This document shows positions 1 through 9,590 of a stretch of DNA of 64,000 nucleotides, piece after piece (positions within the stretch are counted from its first letter, which is position 1; every line of letters starts with the position of its first letter). Source of the DNA: Sialis fuliginosa. Its lineage: Eukaryota; Arthropoda; Insecta; Megaloptera; Sialidae. The translations under genes were made by a program, and so were the position numbers. Under the pieces are notes generated by a model. It saw nothing but the letters and a program-made list of their open reading frames with translations, did not search any database and had not been told where the DNA came from. The stretch lies in contig OY540809.1 in NCBI GenBank assembly GCA_961205875.1, positions 21,712,267-21,776,266 of the forward strand, given 5' to 3'.

Positions 1-888
1 CTAAAAGTTACAAATAATATGATTTGGCAATGTTTAAGAATTTATTATCAGGTAATTTTTTTCTAAAATTTTCGTTCACAGTAAGAAATACTACTATCCT
101 TAAAAGAAATTTTTACTTTTTACTGTATGATATTTTGTCGCCGAGATATGCTAGTAAAAGAATCATTTTAAAAAGGAAATATAGTACTATTTTTTACCGT
201 GAACGAAAACAAAAAAAAATTATAGTTATCTCAAAAACATATTGTAATGAAGCCATTTGGGCAACGGATTCAGTATCAGCATACCAAAAACCTCCGAAAT
301 CACCCATTCAAGTAAAGACAACAGAACAAAAATATTTTTTGTCGATTATTATTATTGATTATAGATTTGATCTACAAGATCTATGTAGAGCCTCCTTATT
401 TATTGTGCCTAAATCCAGCCCTGGATCGAAGTTGAGATTTTTCTACTATTTTGGCTACATTATATTCCCCCATTTTTCATAACTTCAATATTAAATTTCC
501 GCTTGGTTATGTAATCTGACGAAATATCTGAAATTAAAAACATTGTAGTAGAAAAAAATATTTTGAATATTTTCAAACACATTTTATACATATACATAGT
601 TTTTAATTAAAAAAATCGTCTATAAGTCAACTGGAAACCCCATATATTTGATTTGTCTATTGCTGCTACAAATAAAATTTGAGAAAAGTCAATAAAAGCA
701 GCTATCTGGTATATACCTAATGGCGTAAAATAAAAAATTCATTCTTTATATAAATATTTTATTCGAATCTGTTCCGAAGAAATATTAGGTAACGGATCTG
801 GCCGAAAACGGGGTTAGTTTCAGAATTGTTATATACAAGGTAACAGTAATAAAACCCCAATTGCGTCACTGAACAGGCCATGAGACGA
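1..888. other. AT-rich intergenic DNA, nothing recognised
   Basis: No domain, splice-site pair or terminal repeat could be recognised. The longest open frame (about 152 codons on the + strand, near 24-482) has a composition typical of translated AT-rich DNA and resembles no family I know. It is not called a gene. Confidence 0.5.
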
Positions 889-934
889 GGGGGGGGGGGT
901 TACTGAAGCATTATAACATACACATCTACTACAA

Positions 935-1504
935 CAGCGGTTTTTAAACAGGGTCCGCGGAACTTTTGCCGGGGGTCCGTGAAACATGTTTGGCATAAAT
1001 TAAAGTACTTGTACATTTCTATTTACCAATGATTAATTACTATCTAACGACCTTCTTTGTTTTTCTGTCAGGGTGACAGGGGTTCTTTTAGTGTGTAGTT
1101 GTAGCTTATTTCTGCAGTTGTAAAATCTAATTTGTATAGTGAGAAAAATTGAAAAAATGTATAATAAATAAATAAAATAATAAAATGTGTGGAAAAAAGG
1201 TCATTGCAGTTGTAAAAGTAAAAAATCTAAGAAATGTAGAGCAAAAAAATAGGTCATTGCAGTTGTAAAAGCAAAAAAAAAGAAATGTAGAGCAAAAAAG
1301 TCATTGCTGTTGTAAAAATTAAAAAAATGTAAGAAATGTAATGCATAAAACAAAGGTCATTGCAGTTGAAAAGCAAAAATTGTAAGTATGGAGCAAAAAA
1401 TAAGGTTGTAAAATTTTCTTAAAATAACCCCTGCAGGGAGGAGGTCCCTGAAAAATAATTGTACAAAAGGGGATCCCTAGACAACATAAGTTTAAGAACT
1501 GCTG
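935..1504. mobile_element. hAT-type MITE with perfect 8-bp target duplication
   Basis: The left end reads CAGCGGTTTTTAAAC. The right end, reverse complemented, reads CAGCAGTTCTTAAAC, so the terminal inverted repeats match at 13 of 15 bases. Both ends are flanked by TACTACAA (927-934 and 1505-1512), a perfect 8-bp duplication as hAT transposases make. The ends resemble the CAGTGGTTCTTAAAC class of hAT termini. The 570-bp interior codes for nothing recognisable and holds a minisatellite. Classification rests on ends and duplication length only. Confidence 0.85.
1197..1412. repeat. Minisatellite of about 50 bp inside the hAT MITE
   Basis: Four imperfect units begin GGTCATTGCAGTTGTAAAA and continue through AAGAAATGTAGAGCAAAAAA. 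A decayed fifth copy starts near 1402. Unit length varies from about 48 to 55 bp because of the A-tracts. A related unit upstream (1107-1196) shows the array began earlier and is degenerate on that side. Confidence 0.8.
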
Positions 1505-1599
1505 TACTACAACATTGGGTTGTTTGCAATAGTATAGATATGGTACATAAATATTAAAAAAAAGCAATCTTTAATTATTTTTACCTGATAACATATTAA

Positions 1600-1866
1600 A
1601 TTACGTATTTAATTAACGTAGCTTGATTCCAAGGTAAAGTGACTTGTACGCATTTATCCCTATTTCTCTTATACATTTTACCATCGCTCTCTCACACATG
1701 ACCGATGTAAACTGATTTGTACCTTTTTTTATACATATACTCATCACTCTCTCACGAATATGTACACTCTATTTAGCGTTTGATCTTGAAAACCTGCCGT
1801 ATTTTATAAAAAGGTGTCGATGTCATTCCAATTCACTAGTTCGCTAAAGACGTTTCACTTCAAAAT
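1600..1866 (-). repeat. Family F repeat copy
   Basis: This is the reverse complement of the element seen at 3779-4274 and 32916-33350. It shares the GTCGGTGTCAAGCTA-like segment, the motif GTGAGAGAGCGATGAGTATA and a GAAGTGAAAC terminus (here GTTTCACTTC at 1850-1859). It has no coding capacity. Confidence 0.65.
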
Positions 1867-1869
1867 ATG

Positions 1870-2330
1870 TCACAACTTACGTATTAACATTTGATTAACG
1901 TGAGGTCATATTTCCCATACTGTATATTTTTATTACATCATTATCTAGTTGGTACTTTTTATTTATCTTTAAATCCGTATAAAAAGTTCGTAAAGTTGCA
2001 CTGTCAAATTTGATAAAATTGATGCCGAAAATTGTATTTAAACATTGGTAACATTTAATCATCACGTATAATGCAGTATTTTCCAAGCAAGTAAATAACA
2101 ATGTTAAAATCCAATTTTCGATATCATTTTATCCGACATTTTACAGTGTAACTGTATGATGGATGTAACACGAATGTAAAGAAAATAAGAATCACTAATG
2201 GTGTCATAAAATGTACAGAGTGTTACTTTAAAAATGTCCATTGTGCCATTTATGAAGTTTGATATTACTTATATATAAAAATTTCAAGAAAAAAAATAAA
2301 AACCTAAAAACATTGAAAAGTATAATCAAG
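1870..2330. other. AT-rich stretch without recognised features
   Basis: There are no recognised repeats or coding signals. An open frame of 68 codons on the minus strand is not convincing. Confidence 0.4.
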
Positions 2331-2339
2331 TTTTTCTCT

Positions 2340-2545
2340 TTTGAGTGACGTATTGTCGAAGTCCATGGTCAGATTCTGATAAAATTAATAATAGATCACT
2401 TCAAACAAACAAAAATCGTTCAAATCAATACATACATATTTGTCGTAGTTATGCCCAAACTTACATACTTACGTCCTTTTTTAAGTTGGTAAAAAATGGA
2501 GGTAGCCAAATTGTGGCCAATATATATTTTTGCATAGAGTTGTAG
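2340..2545 (-). repeat. 'Gag-less' dispersed repeat of the ACCGACTT..AAAAAGG type
   Basis: On the minus strand this ends in a degenerate form of ACCGACTTCAAAAAAGGAGG (plus strand CCTTTTTTAAGTTGGTAA near 2475). It shares GTCCATGGTCAGATTCTGAT and AAAAATCGTTCAAAT with the copies near 21.3 and 58.6 kb. The local label only means that no protein is present. This repeat type is very common in Lepidoptera. Confidence 0.65.
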
Positions 2546-2686
2546 AATCTAAAATCAATTTTTACAAAATGTTTTCTATATAGAAATAACAGTTAATACC
2601 GTAAACCGATGGTACTTTTACTAAATTATCGTAATTATACTAATGTTTTATCACATATTTATTTAAGCATAAATGCAACATGTTAT

Positions 2687-2870
2687 CTAGCTGTTATCCG
2701 CGACTTCATCCGCGTAAAATTTATGTAATCAATTTTTCAGAATAAAAAGTAGGCTAGGACGCAAGCTGTCTCATTGCCAAATTACATTAAGATCGGTTCA
2801 GCGGTTTAGCCGTGAAAAGCTAACAAACAGACAGAGTTACTTTCGCATTTATACCTAATATTTATATTGA
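2687..2870 (-). mobile_element. Hel-A Helitron-like copy
   Basis: On the minus strand the element ends with hairpin CGCGgATGAAGTCGCG, a short spacer and CTAG (plus strand 2687-2690). It contains the diagnostic 'GCTAAACCGCTGAACCGATCTT' region in reverse, split here as GCGGTTTAGC and AAGATCGGTTC. Ends of TC and CTAG with a 3' hairpin and no target duplication are Helitron traits. It is far too short to be autonomous. Confidence 0.8.
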
Positions 2871-3334
2871 TTACATTATTCTAAATATTTTATATTTTTT
2901 TGACAATTAAAATTTTATTTAAATAAAATTCAGTTATTATGGCGTTTATTTTTATGATCGATATTACAGAGGTACTTTTGACCGGCCGGGCTGCAATGGA
3001 ATTTCCCAATGTTTGCGTTAAATAATCGTACACGATCAAAGTAAACTTATAGGCTGGAAACTTTGACCGGGCGACAAATGTTTACTTCCTCTCCGTAGGT
3101 TAAATTATATAAGTTTGGTAGTTAGTTTAATAATTATTTTAGTATAGCCACTATTTTCGTTTTTTCATATATTTCAAAAATCAAACTAAAAACAGTTGTA
3201 CTAAAAATATCTGATATATACATTTAAAATTTATTTATTAAAAATATTTAGATAAAATATCTATTAATAAAATGACATAATTACTCTCTGGGGGTTCCGC
3301 GAGTTAAAATAAAATAATATTTTTTAAACTTTGA

Positions 3335-3740
3335 TTTTATAAAATGTACGAAAAAGTAAAAAGGAAAAAATAATTTGTATTTCAGATATTTTAGCTATCA
3401 ACACATTTTCAGTCTTAGACTGTTTCAGTCATTTCAACGCTTTCAGGTCTATACAACTAAAATCTAAGTTGCTTTTTATCACGAAGTAGAAAGTGTGGAA
3501 AACCCATATGTAAGTTATGCTGAACTTTGCTTGAGTTAACTACTTAAACTTTTACTATTTACGAATGAAGAAGATTAAAAACAAATCAAATGAACGCCCC
3601 ACATTTTTATTTTTAATGCGACCTGAAATTGAAAGTGTTTTGATGACTGAAGTCTTATAGACTGAAAATGCTTTGGTAACTGAAATATCTGAAAATTAAC
3701 TTATTTTGTCATTTTTAGTGCATTTTTCGAAAAGCACGGT
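3335..3740. mobile_element. Small foldback element
   Basis: About 70 bp at 3380-3450 (TTTCAGATATTTTAGC.. CATTTTCAGTCTTAGAC) recur inverted at 3625-3695 (GACTGAAAATGC.. ACTGAAATATCTGAAA). The similarity continues more weakly outward on both sides. The spacer of about 175 bp has no coding signal. No clear target duplication was seen, so the exact ends are uncertain. Confidence 0.55.
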
Positions 3741-3778
3741 TTAAGAAAAAAGCTATATATATATATTTTTTAAATATT

Positions 3779-4274
3779 GAAGTGAAACTTCATTAGCGAG
3801 CGAGTTTTAAAATACGACAGGTTTTCAAGATGAAACATTAATGTCCGGTAAGCACTTTCGAATGGTGTATTAATTCTGTGATATTATCCATTAGTTATGA
3901 AATTTAGAGCAGTGATACTTCAACTTATTATAACACAGTTGGTGACTCTGACCGTACAAAATACTTTTCATAATATCACCACTGTTTTAATACCGTTAGT
4001 ATTTATTTACCACGCGTGCGCGAAACTTGTCAAAAACTTCATGATACTTCAAGGGAACTGTCATTTAAAAGTGCTTGCAAGCTTGCAAATTTTGTTAGCT
4101 CGATTATAATACCGAGCATTTGGAGAGTGTTCATGTGCGTGAGAGAGCGATGAGTATATGTTTAAGAGAAAAATGGATGAATGCGTACAATCGTACAAGT
4201 CAGTTAAAGTCGGTGTCAAGCTAATAAAATAATACGTTAATTCGCGTAGTTAATGAAAATGAATGAAGTTTCAC
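3779..4274. mobile_element. Family F element, interrupted by an ATGTCCGG MITE
   Basis: It begins GAAGTGAAACTTCATTAG and ends GAATGAAGTTTCAC, so the termini are inverted repeats that are themselves partly palindromic. The interior shares GTGAGAGAGCGATGAGTATA with the copies at 1.7, 15.1 and 33.1 kb. Comparison with the uninterrupted copy near 15.2 kb shows that 3841-4119 is an inserted element. Confidence 0.7.
3841..4119. mobile_element. ATGTCCGG MITE inserted in family F
   Basis: The left end is ATGTCCGGTAA and the right end is TTATAATACCGAGCAT, a decayed ATGTCCGGTATTATAA in reverse. The interior (TTTAGAGCAGTGATACTTCA.. CCACGCGTGCGCG..) matches the element at 29546-30717 closely. Alignment to other family F copies puts the insertion point in a TTA-like site. 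The duplication is only 2-3 bp, so the superfamily is unresolved. A 70-codon open frame inside is incidental. Confidence 0.75.
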
Positions 4275-4371
4275 TAGGTGGGTGAGGCAATCTATTTTTT
4301 TATTATTTATAATTTAATTAAATTAATACAGAAATAATTTGTACTATGTAATTATATACACATTATCTATA

Positions 4372-5934
4372 CGGGTAGTTCAATAGTGCGTCCGGCTTTC
4401 CTAGCGCACTTCCCGTAGGAGATAGAAAAAAAAGTTTGGTACATAATATTATTGGTTTGAAAAGATCAACGTCGTAAAATTATTTTTAACAATACAGGGT
4501 GTCCCATTTTTTCGGTATAACAAAAACAAAGATTTTTTTAAATGGAATACCCTGTAACGTTTTATGTCTTCCGATGTCATTTTTTAACCTCTACATAAAC
4601 GTCTGTTCATTTTTTAATTTAATGACAGTGTTGCCAAATTAGAATTTTTTTTCCGAAAAATAACCCATATTCAGGCTCAACTATAAAAAATCGTAGCGAC
4701 CTCATTTTTTTTGAAGTGATGAATTTTTTTAGCAATAATGTTAGTCCAGGTAAAGAGTAACATTTTGATAATAAACAAATTTATTTAAGTTCTACAGGGT
4801 GTTAATAAAAAAATGCCAAAGTTTGCAATCTTCAAAATGATAAAACTCATTTTTTTCAAATGTGACTACCCTTTTTTTATTTCACTATTCGATGGGTTTT
4901 TTTCTCCTTTTCAATTTGTATAGGGGATATCTTATGTCTAAACCCCATACTTTCTGAGATATTCAATAATTTTCACAAAAGTAACCATTTCACCACGTTT
5001 TTATGCACCGAAGTAGGCTGTGCTGATGCAAAATAAATGCGAAACAATTACAAAACAAATGCCGGTAAATTGATTTGTGCCTGGATGAAAATGGAAGACA
5101 TTTCGAACATTTATTGTAGTCTTTTATCTTTTATATGTATTTTAAATTTTGTTACTTATCATAGTTTTTTGAATTAAATAAATAATTTTATTACATAAGT
5201 ATTATCCGTTTTAATTATAAAATTTAATCAAATGTTACATTGATACTTAAGTACTTACATTTTGGCATTTATTTTGCATCAGCACAGCCTACTTCGGTCC
5301 ATAAAAACGTGGTGAAATGGTTACTTTTGTGAAAATTATTGAATATCTCAGAAAGTATGGGGTTTAGACATAAGATATCCCCTATACAAATTGAAAAGGA
5401 GAAAAAAACCCATCGAATAGTGAAATAAAAAAAGGGTAGTCACATTTGAAAAAAATGAGTTTTATCATTTTGAAGATTGCAAACTTTGGCATTTTTTTAT
5501 TAACACCCTGTAGAACTTAAATAAATTTGTTTATTATCAAAATGTTACTCTTTACCTGGACTAACATTATTGCTAAAAAAATTCATCACTTCAAAAAAAA
5601 CGAGGTCGCTACGATTTTTTATAGTTGAGCCTGAATATGGGTTATTTTTCGGAAAAAAAATTCTAATTTGGCAACACTGTCATTAAATTAAAAAATGAAC
5701 AGACGTTTATGTAGAGGTTAAAAAATGACATCGGAAGACATAAAACGTTACAGGGTATTCCATTTAAAAAAATCTTTGTTTTTGTTATACCGAAAAAATG
5801 GGACACCCTGTATTGTTAAAAATAATTTTACGACGTTGATCTTTTCAAACCAATAATATTATGTACCAAACTTTTTTTTCTATCTCCTACGGGAAGTGCG
5901 CTAGGAAAGCCGGACGCACTATTGAACTACCCTG
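4372..5934. mobile_element. 1.56-kb near-perfect foldback element flanked by TA
   Basis: The left arm (4372-5040) and right arm (5265-5934) are almost identical inverted copies of about 670 bp around a 224-bp spacer. The left end reads TA-CGGGTAGTTCAATAGTG. The right end, reversed, reads TA-CAGGGTAGTTCAATAGTG, giving a TA duplication as Tc1/mariner transposases produce. A second inner motif, ACAGGGTGTCCCATTTTTTC, sits at 4495-4514 and recurs inverted at 5801-5820, so an older TIR may be nested inside. No transposase frame was found. Few arm differences suggest recent formation or arm conversion. Confidence 0.85.
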
Positions 5935-5936
5935 TA

Positions 5937-6200
5937 TATATAAAAATGAATGTTCGTTTGTGTGTGGCTTATAGACTCCGAAATTACTGAACCGATTTCA
6001 ATGCGGTTTTCAGCAATAGTCAGATAATTTTTACGAGCAGTATCGTGGCTAATAATATTTTATGAAAATCTAAAATTTAACATCAAAAGATGAAAAGGAA
6101 TCTTTTGCACAGCGTCTTTTGTTTCTATGATGTCAGAGCATAAAACTGTCATTTATAGAAAAACACAGTAGCTATGGAATATAAGACGCTGAAAACAATT
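5937..6200 (+). repeat. Dispersed 'TATATAAAAATGAATGTTCG' repeat, 5' part
   Basis: It starts TATATAAAAATGAATGTTCG, followed by TTTGTGTGTGGC and CCGAAATTACTGAACCGATT. This resembles a short Helitron-like family I recall from many arthropod genomes. No 3' hairpin or CTAG end could be located, so it may be a 5' fragment abutting the foldback end. Confidence 0.45.
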
Positions 6201-6412
6201 ACTATATGTGAATGTCAGTTTGAATCATGATACCTACAAATATATATCTTTCCACCATGAGTTTGAATGAAAAATATGTAATTTACAATATAAATAAACG
6301 GATTTTTATAAATTACAATAAAGAACTTCCAAGAAAGGTAACCTATTTATTTATTTTTGATTTTCATAAAAATTCTAAGATAAGACCTGGTGTTTCATGG
6401 GAGAAAATATAA

Positions 6413-6671
6413 TTTTACACGATTTTTTCAATAACTACTGAATGGATTTTATTCCGGTTTTCAATAATGGATAGGTTAAGTTTAGGTGTATAATTTGTGG
6501 ATATTTTGTGTAAATTTCATGAAGCCGAAAAAAACCGTGTGTTAGCATGTTGGGTGGGCATGTTGGGTGAGCATGTTGGGTGAGCATGTTGGGTGGGCAT
6601 GTCGAGTGGGCATGATTACTTTATGTTTAATTAAATTAATATCCCCGGGTAACACCGGGCCAATGCGCTAG
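6413..6671 (+). mobile_element. Hel-B Helitron-like copy
   Basis: It contains CTACTGAATGGATTTTATTC and GGTGTATAATTTGTGGATAT, common to all Hel-B copies. It ends with CCCCGGGTAACACCGGG and CTAG at 6668-6671. The CCGG.T/ACCGG stem is the subterminal hairpin. The 5' end is truncated. A 13-bp minisatellite has replaced or expanded part of the middle. Confidence 0.75.
6545..6614 (+). repeat. 13-bp minisatellite, 5.4 units
   Basis: Units of GCATGTTGGGTGG/A are repeated in tandem: four with at most one variable base and a fifth (GCATGTCGAGTGG) with more changes. The array is specific to this Hel-B copy; the others lack it. Confidence 0.9.
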
Positions 6672-6719
6672 TTACCAATAAAATGATTACATTCTGGAGA
6701 CTTATGTATGTATATGAAA

Positions 6720-7090
6720 AGGCAGGCGCACGTATCGCGATATGTTTTGTATATTGTTTAATGTTTAAAGTAGAAACTTCCGGATGCCGAATCTTGCCGA
6801 CCGCAATTAAGGAGAACCTTGTAAGATACGCGCAAGGTGTTACCGACACGTGCGTCGCCGTCGTTGGAACGCGCAGAGTGGAAGGGGTAGGGGTTTGGAA
6901 GGGGGGGTAGAGGGTGTGGTTGGCGTACGCAGGATTCATGTTCAGCCGCAGGATCGTGTTACAATTTGTACATGAGTTAGGTGTTACATGCCGTATGAAA
7001 TTTACATCATCTTTGTGGCCATAGGTAGAAGCTGAATTAACTCCCCTGTTTCTAAAGGTGAATAGGGTGGACACTCTTAAGAATTTCATT
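6720..7090. other. GC-rich non-repetitive island
   Basis: This block is much richer in G, C and CpG than its surroundings (for example ACGTGCGTCGCCGTCGTTGG and a purine run GAAGGGGGGGTAG). It does not recur elsewhere in the window. The minus strand is open for about 152 codons across 6631-7089, but the translation is not recognised and the low stop density is expected from the composition. It could be host promoter, untranslated exon or an unidentified element. No splice or TATA signal was convincing. Confidence 0.4.
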
Positions 7091-7588
7091 GCAGTGAAAA
7101 TGTTTATCCATTTCAGATCAGTGGCACAAAAACTTTTTGGGTAACAGAATAAATTTACTAGACATTTATATCTGATTATATATATTTGACGTAGCTTTAT
7201 AAAACTTTAAAGGAACATAATATGATTCTAAACATCGAACCTTTTAATATGGATCGAAAATGAGTCGTATAACTATGTTAAATAGATCTAAATATAATGT
7301 ATAAAATTAGAAAAATCGTGATATAACAAATCGGTATTTTTAAGTGATTAACGTCTTATGTTCACGCTAGATACTTGAGGGGGGGGGGGGGGGGGCATAA
7401 AAATCTTGAATTACAATCGGTATATCTCGACACTTTTGTTAGAACAACTAGCATGCTGGTTTTGGTCTCAAGTTATAGATCTACGAGGTACAAGTACAAA
7501 TCAAAATATTTAACCAGTTTTAATGAATGAAAAACTTCATATTATAAATATGTATGTCTGAATTATTTTTTATTTAATTATATATTAA
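7090..7588. other. AT-rich DNA with a 17-base dG run
   Basis: The only notable feature is an uninterrupted G homopolymer at 7379-7395. No coding or repeat family was recognised. Confidence 0.5.
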
Positions 7589-7870
7589 CTAGTGCGTTAA
7601 ATCCAGTATTACCCAGGGATATAAATTTTGTCGGTAATAAACCTATTAAACATTGTTTTCACTTATCGTTAACTATTTACGTAGTGCACGCGAAGATACC
7701 TCTCTTACGATTGTTTTTTTTTTCAGTATGAAATTTACACAAAATATCCACAAATTATACACTTAAACCTTCCAAGTGAAACATTTGATCTACTAGTGAA
7801 AACCGGAATAAAATCCGTTCAGTAGTTACTAAGAAATTCGCGCACAGACAAACAGACGTACGCGTTTGTA
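7589..7870 (-). mobile_element. Hel-B Helitron-like copy
   Basis: CTAG at 7589-7592 marks the element's 3' end on the minus strand. It is followed by the decayed hairpin (CCAGTATTACCCAGGG), the conserved AATAAACCTATTAAACATTG block and AAAACCGGAATAAAATCCG. The 5' end is weak, ending near GACGTACGCG. Confidence 0.75.
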
Positions 7871-9379
7871 TAAATTATTCTGATTTTCTGCTAAAAAAGC
7901 ATGTACGTAGCTTGTACTCGAGATTCTTGAAGTTGTTGTTACATTTTTAAGATCGGAGTAACTCAATTTAAATCCTCGAAAAAGTAGTAGAGAAAGGAAC
8001 CAAAACTGTATAAAAAACACACTACACACCCTATAAGATGAAAACAATCTATACTAGGTTTAACTTTGTTCGGATTTATCCGAATCGATCGGATACAAAA
8101 GAGATTAGCACACTTTTAAACTGACAGGAACATAGACAGATAGATTCAGTATATGTACAGAACGAAACATACATGCGTGAATATTCGACAGAACAAAAAT
8201 ATTCTGAACAAAGTCGAGTGTGAATTTGCATACGAATATTTTGTTGTTTGCGACAGAATATGGAAATGTTTTGCTGCATTTTTACAAATAAAATGTCACA
8301 CAGAAAATATAAATATTTGAAACGGATGTTTTTTGTAGGAGAATATACTCTAATGAACTAGACGTGAATGAATAATAATGAATATAATAAAAATATTTGA
8401 AATTGTTTAAAGGGGAACATATGAATAAACGGCGGAAAAAATAGGCGAATGTTGGGAATTATTATCTCAAAAACTATTTGTTCAGTTTCATCCAGGTTTG
8501 ATTTATTCTAAAGTATATAAATATTGAGGTATGTTTACAATTTTTTTATGAATATATATCGACTGGGAGCGTTGCTGTCGTGGCCGGCGTAAAACATGTC
8601 CCATAATTGGTTTTAAAATTTTGTAATTTAACATTATCAATAAAATTATGTAATTATGAAAAAAAAAATGTATGCCTGTTCATTTAATAGGGTAGGTAGC
8701 AAAATTATTACTTTGGGGATTATTTAAATAAAATAACTGGAAATATGTAAGACCTAGGTCCAAACTTGGTATAGTGAATTAATAGGTTATATTATGACAC
8801 ACCAAAATAAAATACCACATATGTATTATAGGTAGTCTATGGGACTAAATAAAAAGATTTTAGAGAGGATGTTATAGTTTATTTATTATCTTAGGTAATC
8901 TAGCTACCAAAAATAACATATTAATTATATGCTAGTTATCTTCAAGTGGAAGTTATAAAATAAAATAAAAATCTAAAAACATTTTCACGCATCTTTATCA
9001 TTATTTTATTAAACTCGGTTTGGAAGAAAATCTGTTTAAATTAAATGTAAATTGTCTCAAAGCATAAAATTCTATAATTTCGCTAATAATAAAAAAAAGA
9101 ATATTTCTTTCATTAGAATTTCTCGTTATGATTTATTCTCTAAAAACATTCTTTGGTTATTTAAAACAAAATCTCTTGATATTATTTAATAACGTATTTT
9201 TGATACAATGTGAATCCGTTTTTCCAATATAGTAAATTCTTCCGTATAAACAAAACCGGAAATTGCTTTTAATTAATTTATTTTCCTCTCTCATACTTGA
9301 ATAATAATTAGAAATAATTGGTCGATAATACTTGAAATATAAGGTATTCAGAATTAGAGTTAGGTTGTATTGAACATTT
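7871..9379. other. AT-rich intergenic DNA, nothing recognised
   Basis: I saw no repeat family, splice-flanked frame or RNA gene here. Open frames of 67-72 codons on the minus strand are unsupported. Confidence 0.45.
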
Positions 9380-9590
9380 CTCCGCGACTTCGCTCGCGTA
9401 TATTAAAAATGGTGTATATGCTGCTGTACAAAAATTAAACATTACATCTTCGTCACAGCGAAAACCGCTGAACCGATTTTGATGAAATTTAGCAGGAAGA
9501 TAGCTTGCATCCTGGACTACTTTGTATACTAAAAATTGATTAGATAAAAAATACAAATTCCACGTGGGCGAAGCCACAAGTAATAGCTAG
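9380..9590 (+). mobile_element. Hel-A copy with hairpins at both ends
   Basis: It ends CCACGTGGGCGAAGCCAC, spacer, CTAG (9587-9590), as expected for the 3' terminus. The interior ACCGCTGAACCGATTTTGAT is diagnostic. Unusually, the left side also starts with a hairpin-like CGCGACTTCGCTCGCG in the inverse orientation. The copy may therefore be two 3' ends joined head to head with the 5' end lost. A minus-strand 89-codon frame across it is incidental. Confidence 0.75.

Noticed and set aside
24-482. 152-codon + strand open frame
   Set aside because: Composition is what AT-rich noncoding DNA gives (Ile, Phe, Tyr, Lys), with no recognisable motif or splice context.
6631-7089. 152-codon minus-strand open frame
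   Set aside because: It runs from the end of a Hel-B copy through a GC-rich island where stops are rare. No family similarity is visible; kept only as an island.
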